From positions 186,001 through 250,000 of the forward strand of contig JAXLUJ010000003.1 in the NCBI GenBank assembly GCA_046329575.1: DNA of 64,000 nucleotides, given 5' to 3'. The stretch comes from UBA1941 sp046329575 (GTDB lineage: Bacteria > Bacteroidota > Bacteroidia > Chitinophagales > LD1). A model generated the notes under the pieces. It ran no database searches and was not told the DNA's origin. It worked only from the letters and a program-made list of their open reading frames with translations. Below are positions 1 to 9,223 of this stretch, in pieces; the stretch's first letter is position 1; each line of letters starts with the position of its first letter. A program made the translations under genes and the position numbers.

Positions 1-2
1 CG

Positions 3-2699
3 GCAGCGCCCAACCTCAGTAATTTTGTGGTAAGCATCATCCTAACAGGAAATGGTGTGCTTAACAACAAACTGATCGGTGGCGTTCGTATATTTCTGCA
101 CAACAGTTTAACCAAAGCCTGGCTCAGTCCTCCAGTGCTTACTGTACGTCGTGGTATGACGGGTGTTGATTCCGCCAATACCAATGCCCGCTTTTCAGTA
201 TATGTGGAATTCGATGATGGTGAAGTGGCCGATGTCACGCATTTGAAACTGGCAACATGGCGAGCGCACAGTAACCTGGTTACTTCTTCAGGTGTAGTGA
301 CCCCCGAAATCAAAGTGAATTCAGGCGATACGGCGAACCGGCTGGTGGCTACTACCATTAAAGCTGATGTACGGTTCGGCGCTTCAAATCTTTTGGCTGA
401 AGGGCAGATTTATGTTGATGCGCCCTGGAATTCCACTTCCACTTTTCGCGCTACTTCACTTCGAACGGCAACTAATGTGGCTTATAATCGCCGCAACGAT
501 GTTCCAAATGTTTTGTTTCTGGCCGATGGTTTTCAAAATCAACCTGATGATATAGCTGCCTTTAACAACGCCGTTGATGAATTGTTGAATCGCTTGAGCG
601 GCGATGCCATTTTGTTTCCCTACAATAGGTTTACCGACTCCATGAACTTCTGGAAATGTATGACGTTCTCCCGCCAGCGGGGTTTAAACTTTCTTGGAGA
701 AGTGTACCGCGATCACACTGTGGCCGCCGATGCCAATGGCGATGTACTTGGTTTTGAGTTCCATAATACTAATATGCGTATTGCCGATACGGCAGTGCCG
801 GTGCCAGCGGCGGGATGGACGGTGGAAGATATGCTGTATGTGGCCGGCATGCCAACTTCAAATTTACCGCCACTTACCGATCCGCCCACACCCGCTGAAC
901 TCACCGCATTCCGCGCGGCAATTACCGCCCTGTACAGCGTTTCTGATGCCGATTTGCAGTTAGTTACAAATGATGTGCTGGTGCAATGGCGAAATTTTTT
1001 GGTCAACCGCATTCAGCCTAACGAAAGAGATACATTTCTGAATACATATTGGGGCAGAAAACCCCGCGCAGCATTCCCGAAATTCATGTATGATTCCAGA
1101 ATGATGGACCTTCATAACCATAGAACGTCGCGTAGTGGTTTGAATCAATTTTTGTCGCGTTTGCGCACTCCAACGGGTCAGTCGCTGAATAATATCTGGA
1201 ATGAAAGTGCTACGGAACCTCGTCCGAAAGACTTTGATCTGATTGTTTTCGTTTTGAACAGTGAAGGTGGTCGTGAATTGAACGGCGATGGCTATTTCTT
1301 TCTGAATCTGCACGATCCGACCGATATTTATGACATGGTAGGTTATGCCTATCGGCACAAATTCCTAATCCATACCGATGCGGCAAACCCAAGCGGCAGA
1401 GCTTATAATCTTTCTGATTTTTCTACCGTTCCAATTACCACTTCGGTTCCTGCCGTTTTCAACAACGATCAGTACGGCGTTTTTTCTCATGAGCTCTCCC
1501 ATAGTTTTGGTCTCGACGATGAGTATCAGGAAGAATCTTATAAGGATTTAGATTATCCGGCGGATGTAGCTGAAGAAACCAAAAGGTTTTGGTCGAATGT
1601 TCAGCCCCATGCTTTTATTGAAGATCCGGCTACGCATAATATTTCAAATACCGATGGAATTAAATGGAACTGGGATCGGATCAGAATAGCAGGCCTCACC
1701 TCGGCGGTAGGGAATTATGCACCGGGCGCGAATCCTACTATACCTGGAACGGTTACGCTGCCCATGAAGGCGGGCCATGCCGCTCGTTTTGCGGTTGGTC
1801 AGAAAGTAAAACTACGCCAACGAATTCCGCGTTTGTTCAAAACGGAATTGATGACAATAACCGCCATCAACGGGAATGTGTTTACAGTAACTACGATTAA
1901 CTCTTCCCATCTTTCTCCCAATATTTTTAAATGGTTTGGTAAAGGAAACTGGGCCGCCCGTATCGATCCCGCTTCAGGGGTGGTGAATGCCTATATGGTG
2001 TTGGATGGACCAGTTACGGGAAACGGACCCACCTATGATATGCCGCTAACGGCCAGCGGTGCCACTTTTGTTGTTGGAAACCGATTCCGGCTCATTGCAA
2101 ATAACCAAACCTTCCTCACCGAAAACAACTTCGTGAGTGAAACCATGACCATTCAGTCAATTGCCGGGAATACGATAACACTAGTGGAAGATGTGGCCGG
2201 TACGCTACCTTATTATATTCTTCTTGATTTTATGGCTGGCAGTTTATTGTATTTGCCAATGGAAGTACCGGCAGCCGACGCTACGCCAACTTACAAATTT
2301 TACAAACTGGCATGGAAAGAAATTCTTTCAGAGATGAAGACGCAGGCACAGGCGCTGAACGGCACCTTTGCTTCGGTTGCCGCCACAGTTCCCGCACTGC
2401 CGCTGATTGGCCTTCAGGATCCGTTGCCGCTGTTCGATCCGAAATTCCGTTTGGCTGTTAGAAATAGTCCGGATATGAAAAGAAAAGCGGTAGGATTATA
2501 CACAGGAGGCGATCAATATACCAAAGGAGTTTATCACCCTACCGGTTTCTGTAAAATGAGAAGTTCCCAGGCTATAGGTGAACTATGTGCGGTTTGCCGG
2601 TATGCGGTAATTGATTTAATAGATCCTGGCCTGCACAAGGAAAACGATGACCTCATACAAGATTCATATCCAGTTGATGTAGTACTACCAAACCCATAA
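3..2699 (+). CDS. M64-type zinc metallopeptidase, 5' end outside window
   Basis: The reading frame is open to the window edge, so the GTG at 27 is probably internal and the N-terminus is missing; 890 residues are visible from that GTG. Near residue 488 (counted from 27) lies HELSHSFGLDDEY, the HExxHxxGLxDEY zinc signature of IgA-peptidase M64 metallopeptidases: two His ligands plus a catalytic Glu. The region before it (about 160-300, starting VPNVLFLADGFQ) matches the usual M64 opening. The segment after the active site is rich in short beta-type repeats and contains no T9SS sorting domain; the protein ends SYPVDVVLPNP. It is the first visible gene of a five-gene operon, with the next ATG 4 bp after its stop. 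Predicted role: Zn-dependent proteolysis of an unknown target. The peptidase call is firm; localisation is unknown because the N-terminus is not visible. Confidence 0.85.
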   Translation, partial: AAPNLSNFVVSIILTGNGVLNNKLIGGVRIFLHNSLTKAWLSPPVLTVRRGMTGVDSANTNARFSVYVEFDDGEVADVTHLKLATWRAHSNLVTSSGVVTPEIKVNSGDTANRLVATTIKADVRFGASNLLAEGQIYVDAPWNSTSTFRATSLRTATNVAYNRRNDVPNVLFLADGFQNQPDDIAAFNNAVDELLNRLSGDAILFPYNRFTDSMNFWKCMTFSRQRGLNFLGEVYRDHTVAADANGDVLGFEFHNTNMRIADTAVPVPAAGWTVEDMLYVAGMPTSNLPPLTDPPTPAELTAFRAAITALYSVSDADLQLVTNDVLVQWRNFLVNRIQPNERDTFLNTYWGRKPRAAFPKFMYDSRMMDLHNHRTSRSGLNQFLSRLRTPTGQSLNNIWNESATEPRPKDFDLIVFVLNSEGGRELNGDGYFFLNLHDPTDIYDMVGYAYRHKFLIHTDAANPSGRAYNLSDFSTVPITTSVPAVFNNDQYGVFSHELSHSFGLDDEYQEESYKDLDYPADVAEETKRFWSNVQPHAFIEDPATHNISNTDGIKWNWDRIRIAGLTSAVGNYAPGANPTIPGTVTLPMKAGHAARFAVGQKVKLRQRIPRLFKTELMTITAINGNVFTVTTINSSHLSPNIFKWFGKGNWAARIDPASGVVNAYMVLDGPVTGNGPTYDMPLTASGATFVVGNRFRLIANNQTFLTENNFVSETMTIQSIAGNTITLVEDVAGTLPYYILLDFMAGSLLYLPMEVPAADATPTYKFYKLAWKEILSEMKTQAQALNGTFASVAATVPALPLIGLQDPLPLFDPKFRLAVRNSPDMKRKAVGLYTGGDQYTKGVYHPTGFCKMRSSQAIGELCAVCRYAVIDLIDPGLHKENDDLIQDSYPVDVVLPNP

Positions 2700-2703
2700 C
2701 ACC

Positions 2704-5700
2704 ATGGCCGAAAGAGAACAAGGAACGCTCGAACTGATTGCCACGCATCTGGTGCTGGCCATTGAACCACTAAAGGAAGCCTGTAGCAGCCCCGATGATT
2801 TTTTGGGACTGATGTATAAACTTGGCTGGGATTCTGATCAGGTTGATCAAGCCTATTTGAATACGCTAAGTGGTATCGTTCAAAAAGTAGATGCGGCAAT
2901 AACAAAGATACAGACGCTTGCCTCAGGCGGTGATCCTTCCATTGAGGATATTCTCGATTTGTTTGAAAAAGTAAAAGAAGCATTCGAAGCCATTGCAAAC
3001 TTTCCGGTTCCCACGGGCCCTGTGGTAGCCGATCCTGCAGCTTTTGCTCTTGAAATGACCGACCGGTTGTTTGAACTACTGTTGGCCGAATATCTCCGCC
3101 GCGATTTTCCTGTAGCATTTACGCTACTCAAAATGCTGAATGTGCTGGAATATGTGGTAGTTCCGGCCCCTGCTGATGAAAGCCGTCCTTCTTTTATTTA
3201 TCCGAAATTCCACTGGGATCAAATTCCGGAGGTAATCAAAAGCCCTGCTGAGATACCGAAGCGAATTTACGGATGGGGAACTGCTACGTTGAAGTTCGAT
3301 CTTCTGGCAGCGCATCTGGCAGCGTTGTTTCACGCCATTAAATTGCCGGTTACCATCTCCAGAATGAGTGATGATATGCAACGCAGGTTTTACAACGTTC
3401 CTGCTACCGGCGCATTGCCCGTTCGTACCTATCTGAATGCGCCATATTACTACGTTTATCTGGGAGGTGCCTATCAGGAACTTGCGATTGCGCTAATGCC
3501 TCTTCCAAAAGACGGCACAAAACTACCAGGCCTGGTATTACAGCCGGTTTTCCCCCGAAACGTAAGTGCTGAAATTTCGATTAACGACTCCTGTAAACTG
3601 CGGTTTATTGCTGATACCAATGCACTAGATCTATTTGGCGTTCTAATTCGTCCCGATGAAATCAGTGTACGATTTCCCGGAGCGCCGGGAACCACCATCA
3701 CCGCCAGTGCCGGAATACAGTTTTTATTCGAACCTGCTACCCCATTCATTATACTGGGCAACCCTGGCGAAACGCGGCTTCAACTTCAAAAATTTGATGC
3801 AGGCTTTACGTTGAATTTCGACGGAGAGGATTGGGAGGTAGTGCTGGATGCGGCGCTTCATGGTTTGGCATTAGTGATTCAGGCTGGGGAAACCGACGGT
3901 TTCCTGAAATCAATTCTGGGAACCACTCCTTTAGAGCTTGCTATGGATATGGGTGTAGAGTGGTCGAGCATACGTGGTGTAAGATTTAAAGGCGGAGGCG
4001 GTTTTGAAGTAGCACTGCATCCGCATCTGGAATTGGGTCCTATTGGCATTGAAACGATTTCCATTCGATTATACGTACCTGCTGAAGATCCGGCAGTTAA
4101 CCTGGAGTTAGGAGCAGATGTGAATGCAACGCTGGGGCCATTAAAGCTGGTAGTGCAGAACATCGGTATCCAGTTGAAAGCAAATTTTGAAGAAGGAAAT
4201 CTGGGGCCTTTTGATTTGAATGCTGGTTTCAAATGGCCAAATGGTGTAGGTATTTCAATTGATGGGGGTGGGTTTAGCGGTGGTGGTTTTCTGGGTATTA
4301 ATGTGGAAAAAGGGGAATACACCGGCATGCTGGAGCTCGATTTCAAAGGTACGCTCGCGCTGCGCGCTATTGGAATCATTAACACCAAATTGCCTGATGG
4401 AAGTGAGGGGTTTTCGCTGCTCATTATTATTACTGCCGAGTTTACGCCAATACAACTTGGCTATGGATTTACACTGAACGGTGTGGGCGGCCTGCTTGGT
4501 TTGAACCGAACTATGCTGATTGATCCGCTTCGTGCCGGTGTGAGTGATGGATCGCTTAACAGCGTATTGTTTCCAACAGATATTATTCAGAATGCTCCGC
4601 GTATAATCAGCGACCTGCAACGAATTTTTCCGATACAGCAGGATCGTTTTGTATTTGGCCCCATGGCAAAGATCGGTTGGGGAACGCCTACACTTATTAC
4701 GCTGGAAATGGGATTACTGATCGAAGTACCGGATCCGGTGCGCATCGCCATTTTAGGAGTGGTAAAAACAATTCTGCCTGAAGAACATGTAGATCTGGTA
4801 CGCATTCAGGTAAATTTTTTAGGTGTTATTGATTTTGAAAAGCAGGAACTTTCTTTTGATGCATCGCTGTTTAATTCCCGCTTACTCACTTTTACCCTGG
4901 CTGGCGATATGGTGGTTCGCCTGAATTGGGGTAGCAATCCTAATTTCCTTCTAGCTATAGGTGGTTTTCACCCCGCTTTTGTGCCACCGCCTATGTCGCT
5001 TCCCACCTTGCGGCGCATCACGCTTAATTTGATTGACGGCGATAATCCGCGGCTCTCCATCGAGGCGTATATGGCTGTAACCTCTAATACCGTTCAGTTT
5101 GGATCGAAAGCCGAATTGTTGGCCGAAGCAGGAAGTTTTAATGTGCATGGAATTCTGGGCTTTGATGTGCTTATTCAATTCAATCCTTTTTATTTCAATG
5201 CGCATATCTATGCATCGGTAGATGTGCGTACCGGTTCTACAGTGCTATTCTGCATCAGCCTCGATTTGATGCTGGAAGGACCTACGCCCTGGCATGCGCG
5301 CGGCAAAGCTTCCTTCAAAATTTTATTTGTCAAATTTTCGGTTGGTTTCAATATCACATGGGGCGAAGAACGCACCGATACGCTTCCGCCGGTTGATGTT
5401 CTGCCTTTACTCAAAGAAGCATTGGGGAAAATGGGCAACTGGAATGCCGTGCTGCCCGAAAATTCGAGTCAGTTGGTTACGATCAACGAAATTATTGCCG
5501 GCGAAAACGACATCATCGCGCATCCGTTCGGTATATTGAATGTTTCACAAAAAGTGGTGCCGCTTAATTTGCCGATCGACAAATTTGGCAGTCAGTCACC
5601 ATCCGGAACAAATCAATTTGCCATCACAAAAATTACAGTAGGTGGTTCTTCTGAATTATATGCATCTACAAAAGAGCAGTTTGCAGCCGCTCAGTTTATT

Positions 5701-6147
5701 ACGATGTCAGATTCTGAAAAGGTGTCGCGCAAATCGTTCGAACTTTTCGATGCCGGTATTTCACTCTCGTCGGGAAATTCCGTTCGATGCGATTATGGCG
5801 CGTCCGTAGAAGTGAAACACGAACTCATTTATTCCGGACGTAAAGCACCTTTACTATTAAAAGGTTTGGGTGTTTCCATGTTTGGATTTTTACTGCAACA
5901 AAACGCTACTGCAAAGTCAACGCTATCCTATTATCGGAAGAGCCGTTCACCATTAGCAGCGGCCGAAGTAAAAATTCAACCTGAACAATTTGTAATCACT
6001 AATATTAATGACCTTACGGTACATCAGGGAACTGCTGCTTTCAATACCGAAACGGAGGCCCGTAAGGCACTTCAGGAAATCCATATTCTTCAACCTTCGG
6101 TTATCGGCAATTTGCAGGTAATACCGGCATACCAAATCTTCGACTGA
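2704..6147 (+). CDS. Very large beta-rich protein, DUF6603-like, unknown function
   Basis: This 1147-residue protein has no signal peptide or sorting domain. Residues 1-110 are helical and acidic. From about 270 to 900 it is a long run of alternating hydrophobic/glycine strands (for example GGGGFEVALHPHLELGPIG and GVGGLLGLNR), suggesting an extended beta structure built of repeating units. The stretch around FGPMAKIGWGTPTLITLEMG and GGFHPAFVPPP recalls bacterial proteins carrying DUF6603; I make that assignment from memory with modest confidence. Its stop codon TGA overlaps the ATG of the next gene (TGATG), indicating translational coupling. It begins 4 bp after the M64 peptidase gene. No enzymatic motif was recognised; a structural, binding or carrier role is inference. 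Confidence 0.7.
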   Translation: MAEREQGTLELIATHLVLAIEPLKEACSSPDDFLGLMYKLGWDSDQVDQAYLNTLSGIVQKVDAAITKIQTLASGGDPSIEDILDLFEKVKEAFEAIANFPVPTGPVVADPAAFALEMTDRLFELLLAEYLRRDFPVAFTLLKMLNVLEYVVVPAPADESRPSFIYPKFHWDQIPEVIKSPAEIPKRIYGWGTATLKFDLLAAHLAALFHAIKLPVTISRMSDDMQRRFYNVPATGALPVRTYLNAPYYYVYLGGAYQELAIALMPLPKDGTKLPGLVLQPVFPRNVSAEISINDSCKLRFIADTNALDLFGVLIRPDEISVRFPGAPGTTITASAGIQFLFEPATPFIILGNPGETRLQLQKFDAGFTLNFDGEDWEVVLDAALHGLALVIQAGETDGFLKSILGTTPLELAMDMGVEWSSIRGVRFKGGGGFEVALHPHLELGPIGIETISIRLYVPAEDPAVNLELGADVNATLGPLKLVVQNIGIQLKANFEEGNLGPFDLNAGFKWPNGVGISIDGGGFSGGGFLGINVEKGEYTGMLELDFKGTLALRAIGIINTKLPDGSEGFSLLIIITAEFTPIQLGYGFTLNGVGGLLGLNRTMLIDPLRAGVSDGSLNSVLFPTDIIQNAPRIISDLQRIFPIQQDRFVFGPMAKIGWGTPTLITLEMGLLIEVPDPVRIAILGVVKTILPEEHVDLVRIQVNFLGVIDFEKQELSFDASLFNSRLLTFTLAGDMVVRLNWGSNPNFLLAIGGFHPAFVPPPMSLPTLRRITLNLIDGDNPRLSIEAYMAVTSNTVQFGSKAELLAEAGSFNVHGILGFDVLIQFNPFYFNAHIYASVDVRTGSTVLFCISLDLMLEGPTPWHARGKASFKILFVKFSVGFNITWGEERTDTLPPVDVLPLLKEALGKMGNWNAVLPENSSQLVTINEIIAGENDIIAHPFGILNVSQKVVPLNLPIDKFGSQSPSGTNQFAITKITVGGSSELYASTKEQFAAAQFITMSDSEKVSRKSFELFDAGISLSSGNSVRCDYGASVEVKHELIYSGRKAPLLLKGLGVSMFGFLLQQNATAKSTLSYYRKSRSPLAAAEVKIQPEQFVITNINDLTVHQGTAAFNTETEARKALQEIHILQPSVIGNLQVIPAYQIFD

Positions 6148-9100
6148 TGGCGAATTCAAAATATACTTTTCTGCCCTGGTTGCGCCGTGGAATCTCCAAT
6201 CACCTCACCAATCCGGTGAATCAATCCCGCGCCACACTGGATATTGCACTTTCGGTAAATAACGATGATGCTACCGCCGTTTCTCAAAAAGTTCAACTGG
6301 TAGGCCCCGGCGATGTTACCGGTGTAAACTCGAAAGCAGTAATCCGTACGGAACCCAAAAACTGGATTACGAATTTTGAGCCGAACTACCTTCCCTTTGT
6401 TGAATTTTACGATGAAGATTTTCCCTGGCGATACACGCCGGCCTCGCCCGATATTGTTGCACATCGCTTAAAACCGTGGCTGTATCTGGCGGTGCTGAAA
6501 GAAACGGAATTTACCAGAACTACAATTCCCGGCAAGCCTTCTGCATCTATTTTAATAAAGAAGAGTGCAATCAAAGTAACCTTTGTTGATCCGGCTCAAA
6601 CCTGGGCTTGGGCACATGTGCACATGAATGACGAAATTGTGAATACGGCTGGCAATCTCTCCGAAGCGCAGATAAATACAGTAAGCGAAAAGCTGAACAC
6701 CAATCCTGATAGTTGTATCAGCAGGTTAATCGGTCCGCGCCGTCTGGAAAAGGAGACTGCCTATTTCGCTTTTTTAATTCCAGCTTTTGAAATAGGCCGG
6801 CTTAATGGATTGGGGCTGACAGTGGCACCAAACGCTGATGCCTTGCAAATGGCCTGGAACAACAATCCTTCTGACGATATCGAATTTCCTGTTTATTACG
6901 AATGGTTTTTCCGCACCGGCGTGGGTGGCGATTTTGAGTATCTGGTTCGGTTGCTGAAGCCTGTGGCTGCCGATCCTCAAGTGGGTAAAAGACCTATTGA
7001 TATTCAACAGCCGGGTTTTGGAACCTCGCCGATTACAGAACCTAAAACAGCGCTGATGGAAGGCGCTCTGCTGGCACCAGTTTCCGAAAGTTCTTCCAAC
7101 AATTCCTTGCCTTCAACTGCTGATGTGATTCGCTTTCATAATGAGGTGCAACATTTACTCAATCTGCAGCAGGATCTTATTAATCAAAATCTCAGCACCA
7201 AGGTGATAACGCCGCCATTGTATGCAAAATGGCATAAAGAAATAGACACAATCGATTTCAGCAACAACAATATGCCCTGGATCAATTTGGTGAATAAAGA
7301 TCCGCGGCAACGGGCAACTGCCGGGCTTGGCGCCGAAGTAGTACGGCAACATCAGGAGGAATATATGGAAGAGGCCTGGAAGCAAGTTGGCGAAGTAGTA
7401 GCTGCAAACAAAAAGATCGGACTTCTGGAATTATTCATTCAACTGAATACATCTTTTTTAACTAAAAATTTTTCTACACAAACCGCTACTACTTTTCTTC
7501 AGCTCACCCGGCAAATTCACCGAAAAGTGAAAGGTAGTCCGGTTACGATCGCAAACTTGTTATCGAAAAGCAAAACCACTAGTGCTGCGGCCAGCCCGGC
7601 ATTCCGGAAGATGCTTCGCCCGCGAGGCGTGTTCATGAAAAAACTGGATGCAAAATCGGAAGACCTGTCGAAAAATATTCTGGAACTTTTGAATGAAGGA
7701 ATGGCGACCGCCGCCGGTAAGAAGCCCGAAGCCAATCGTTTAATTTCGAATGAAGCTATTTCCAGCCAGGCACCTAAGCTATTACCCGCTGTTGTGTGGA
7801 TATTGAAGTACAAATGGTGGTTGTTGATTGTGCTGCTTGTATTCCTACTTGCAGCTTTTGTGATTTCAGGATTTGTTTTAGCTATAACACTTACCGCTGC
7901 AGGTATTGCAGGGGCGGCGATTATCCAAAAATACAACCGGCAGCAGCAAAATGTGGAACTGATGGAGGCCGCGCTTTCAGATAACGCTGTAAGCAAAACC
8001 ATTGTGTTTACCTCATCCCCCAAAGCAAATTTTGCGGTTTCAGCGCCGGGAACCCCAAACACTACCATCATATCAGGCAACAGCGATAGCCCCGAAGCCG
8101 CTAAGCTAAGAACAGCATTGACTGAATTCACAAAGATAGCCGACACACCAAAAATTTCTTTTATAGAAGCACCAAAATTTGAAATTGAAAATGCCAGAAA
8201 GAAACTGAATGCGGCCCTAGCGCCTGAGTTTTCTTTTCAGCAACGCTGGAAGAAAATTATTAAAGTGAATAATGCGCCACTGGAGCAGATAAAGCCGGTA
8301 ATGGCATATCCTGACATTAAATTGGCTATGTACAAACCATTAAGCGATTTATCGTCGGAATACCTGATTCCGAATCTGAAATTGATTGCCCAAAATTCGG
8401 TTACGCTGCTGGAAACCAATGAGCCGTTTATCGAATCTTATATGCTTGGCCTGAATCAGGAATTTGCCGGCGAATTACTTTGGCGCGAATATCCAACCGA
8501 TCAACGCGGCTCTTACTTCAGGCAGTTTTGGGATCCTGCGCTGGTTTCAAACGGTGCACTGAGCGCTGAAGAATTGGCAGATCAACAAAAGGATATTAAA
8601 CGCATTCATGAATGGCTGAAGCGATCAGAACCAGGATCGCACAATAACAAAACATCTTCAAGCGAAAAACAATTGGTGCTTTGCATCCGTGGCGAATTAC
8701 TGAAGCGATATCCAAATACTATCATTTATGCTCAGAAGGCAAGATGGCAGGATGGGAAAAATGTGCTGGAGCTAGACGACAGTGGCGGAGAAGGTCCGGA
8801 TGATGCCAATATCAGGCATCCGCAATTTGGCGCCAACATTGACCCTGATCTTAGTTTCATTGGGTTCAACTTAACTATGGAAGAAGCTATGGGCAATGTG
8901 AAAGCTGAAACGGCTGCAGAAAAGGCACGCCTTGGAAATCAGCATCTCGGATGGTTCTTCGTATTACGCGAAGTACCAGGTGAACCTCGCTTTGGTTTGG
9001 ATGAATCAGATAACGATCATCCGCCACGCGCTACAAAGTGGGACGACCTCTCCTGGCAGCATCTAACAAATACTGCACCACTGGATGCCACTACTGCGCC

Positions 9101-9221
9101 GAATGCAGCAGTTGCAGGTACAGTGCAGTGGGGACGAAACGCTGCCGATATGGCGACTATTCTTTATCAAAAACCAGTGATGGTGGCCATACATGCGCGC
9201 ACCATGCTTCAAAATTCCTGA
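6147..9221 (+). CDS. Large conserved-type protein with central membrane hairpin, unknown function
   Basis: A 1024-residue protein of a family I recognise only as unnamed. The N-terminal part (about 1-130) includes LVGPGDVTGVNSKAVIRTEP and EPNYLPFVEFYDEDFPW followed by RLKPWLYLAVL, which look like a conserved domain. Two adjacent hydrophobic segments at about 550-592 (LLIVLLVFLLAAFVISGF and the next 20 residues) could form a membrane hairpin or a buried hydrophobic insert. There is no N-terminal signal peptide. The C-terminal third ends in a second compact domain (GWFFVLREVPGEPRFGLDE). Start and stop are coupled to both neighbours: ATG overlaps the previous stop by one base, and the next ATG lies 2 bp after its stop. 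Function unknown. Confidence 0.7.
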   Translation: MANSKYTFLPWLRRGISNHLTNPVNQSRATLDIALSVNNDDATAVSQKVQLVGPGDVTGVNSKAVIRTEPKNWITNFEPNYLPFVEFYDEDFPWRYTPASPDIVAHRLKPWLYLAVLKETEFTRTTIPGKPSASILIKKSAIKVTFVDPAQTWAWAHVHMNDEIVNTAGNLSEAQINTVSEKLNTNPDSCISRLIGPRRLEKETAYFAFLIPAFEIGRLNGLGLTVAPNADALQMAWNNNPSDDIEFPVYYEWFFRTGVGGDFEYLVRLLKPVAADPQVGKRPIDIQQPGFGTSPITEPKTALMEGALLAPVSESSSNNSLPSTADVIRFHNEVQHLLNLQQDLINQNLSTKVITPPLYAKWHKEIDTIDFSNNNMPWINLVNKDPRQRATAGLGAEVVRQHQEEYMEEAWKQVGEVVAANKKIGLLELFIQLNTSFLTKNFSTQTATTFLQLTRQIHRKVKGSPVTIANLLSKSKTTSAAASPAFRKMLRPRGVFMKKLDAKSEDLSKNILELLNEGMATAAGKKPEANRLISNEAISSQAPKLLPAVVWILKYKWWLLIVLLVFLLAAFVISGFVLAITLTAAGIAGAAIIQKYNRQQQNVELMEAALSDNAVSKTIVFTSSPKANFAVSAPGTPNTTIISGNSDSPEAAKLRTALTEFTKIADTPKISFIEAPKFEIENARKKLNAALAPEFSFQQRWKKIIKVNNAPLEQIKPVMAYPDIKLAMYKPLSDLSSEYLIPNLKLIAQNSVTLLETNEPFIESYMLGLNQEFAGELLWREYPTDQRGSYFRQFWDPALVSNGALSAEELADQQKDIKRIHEWLKRSEPGSHNNKTSSSEKQLVLCIRGELLKRYPNTIIYAQKARWQDGKNVLELDDSGGEGPDDANIRHPQFGANIDPDLSFIGFNLTMEEAMGNVKAETAAEKARLGNQHLGWFFVLREVPGEPRFGLDESDNDHPPRATKWDDLSWQHLTNTAPLDATTAPNAAVAGTVQWGRNAADMATILYQKPVMVAIHARTMLQNS

Positions 9222-9223
9222 AA

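Noticed and set aside
9038..9223. Longer N-terminus for the giant gene
   Set aside because: It would overlap the previous gene by 184 bp; ATG 9224 follows the stop by 2 bp and fits the coupled layout.
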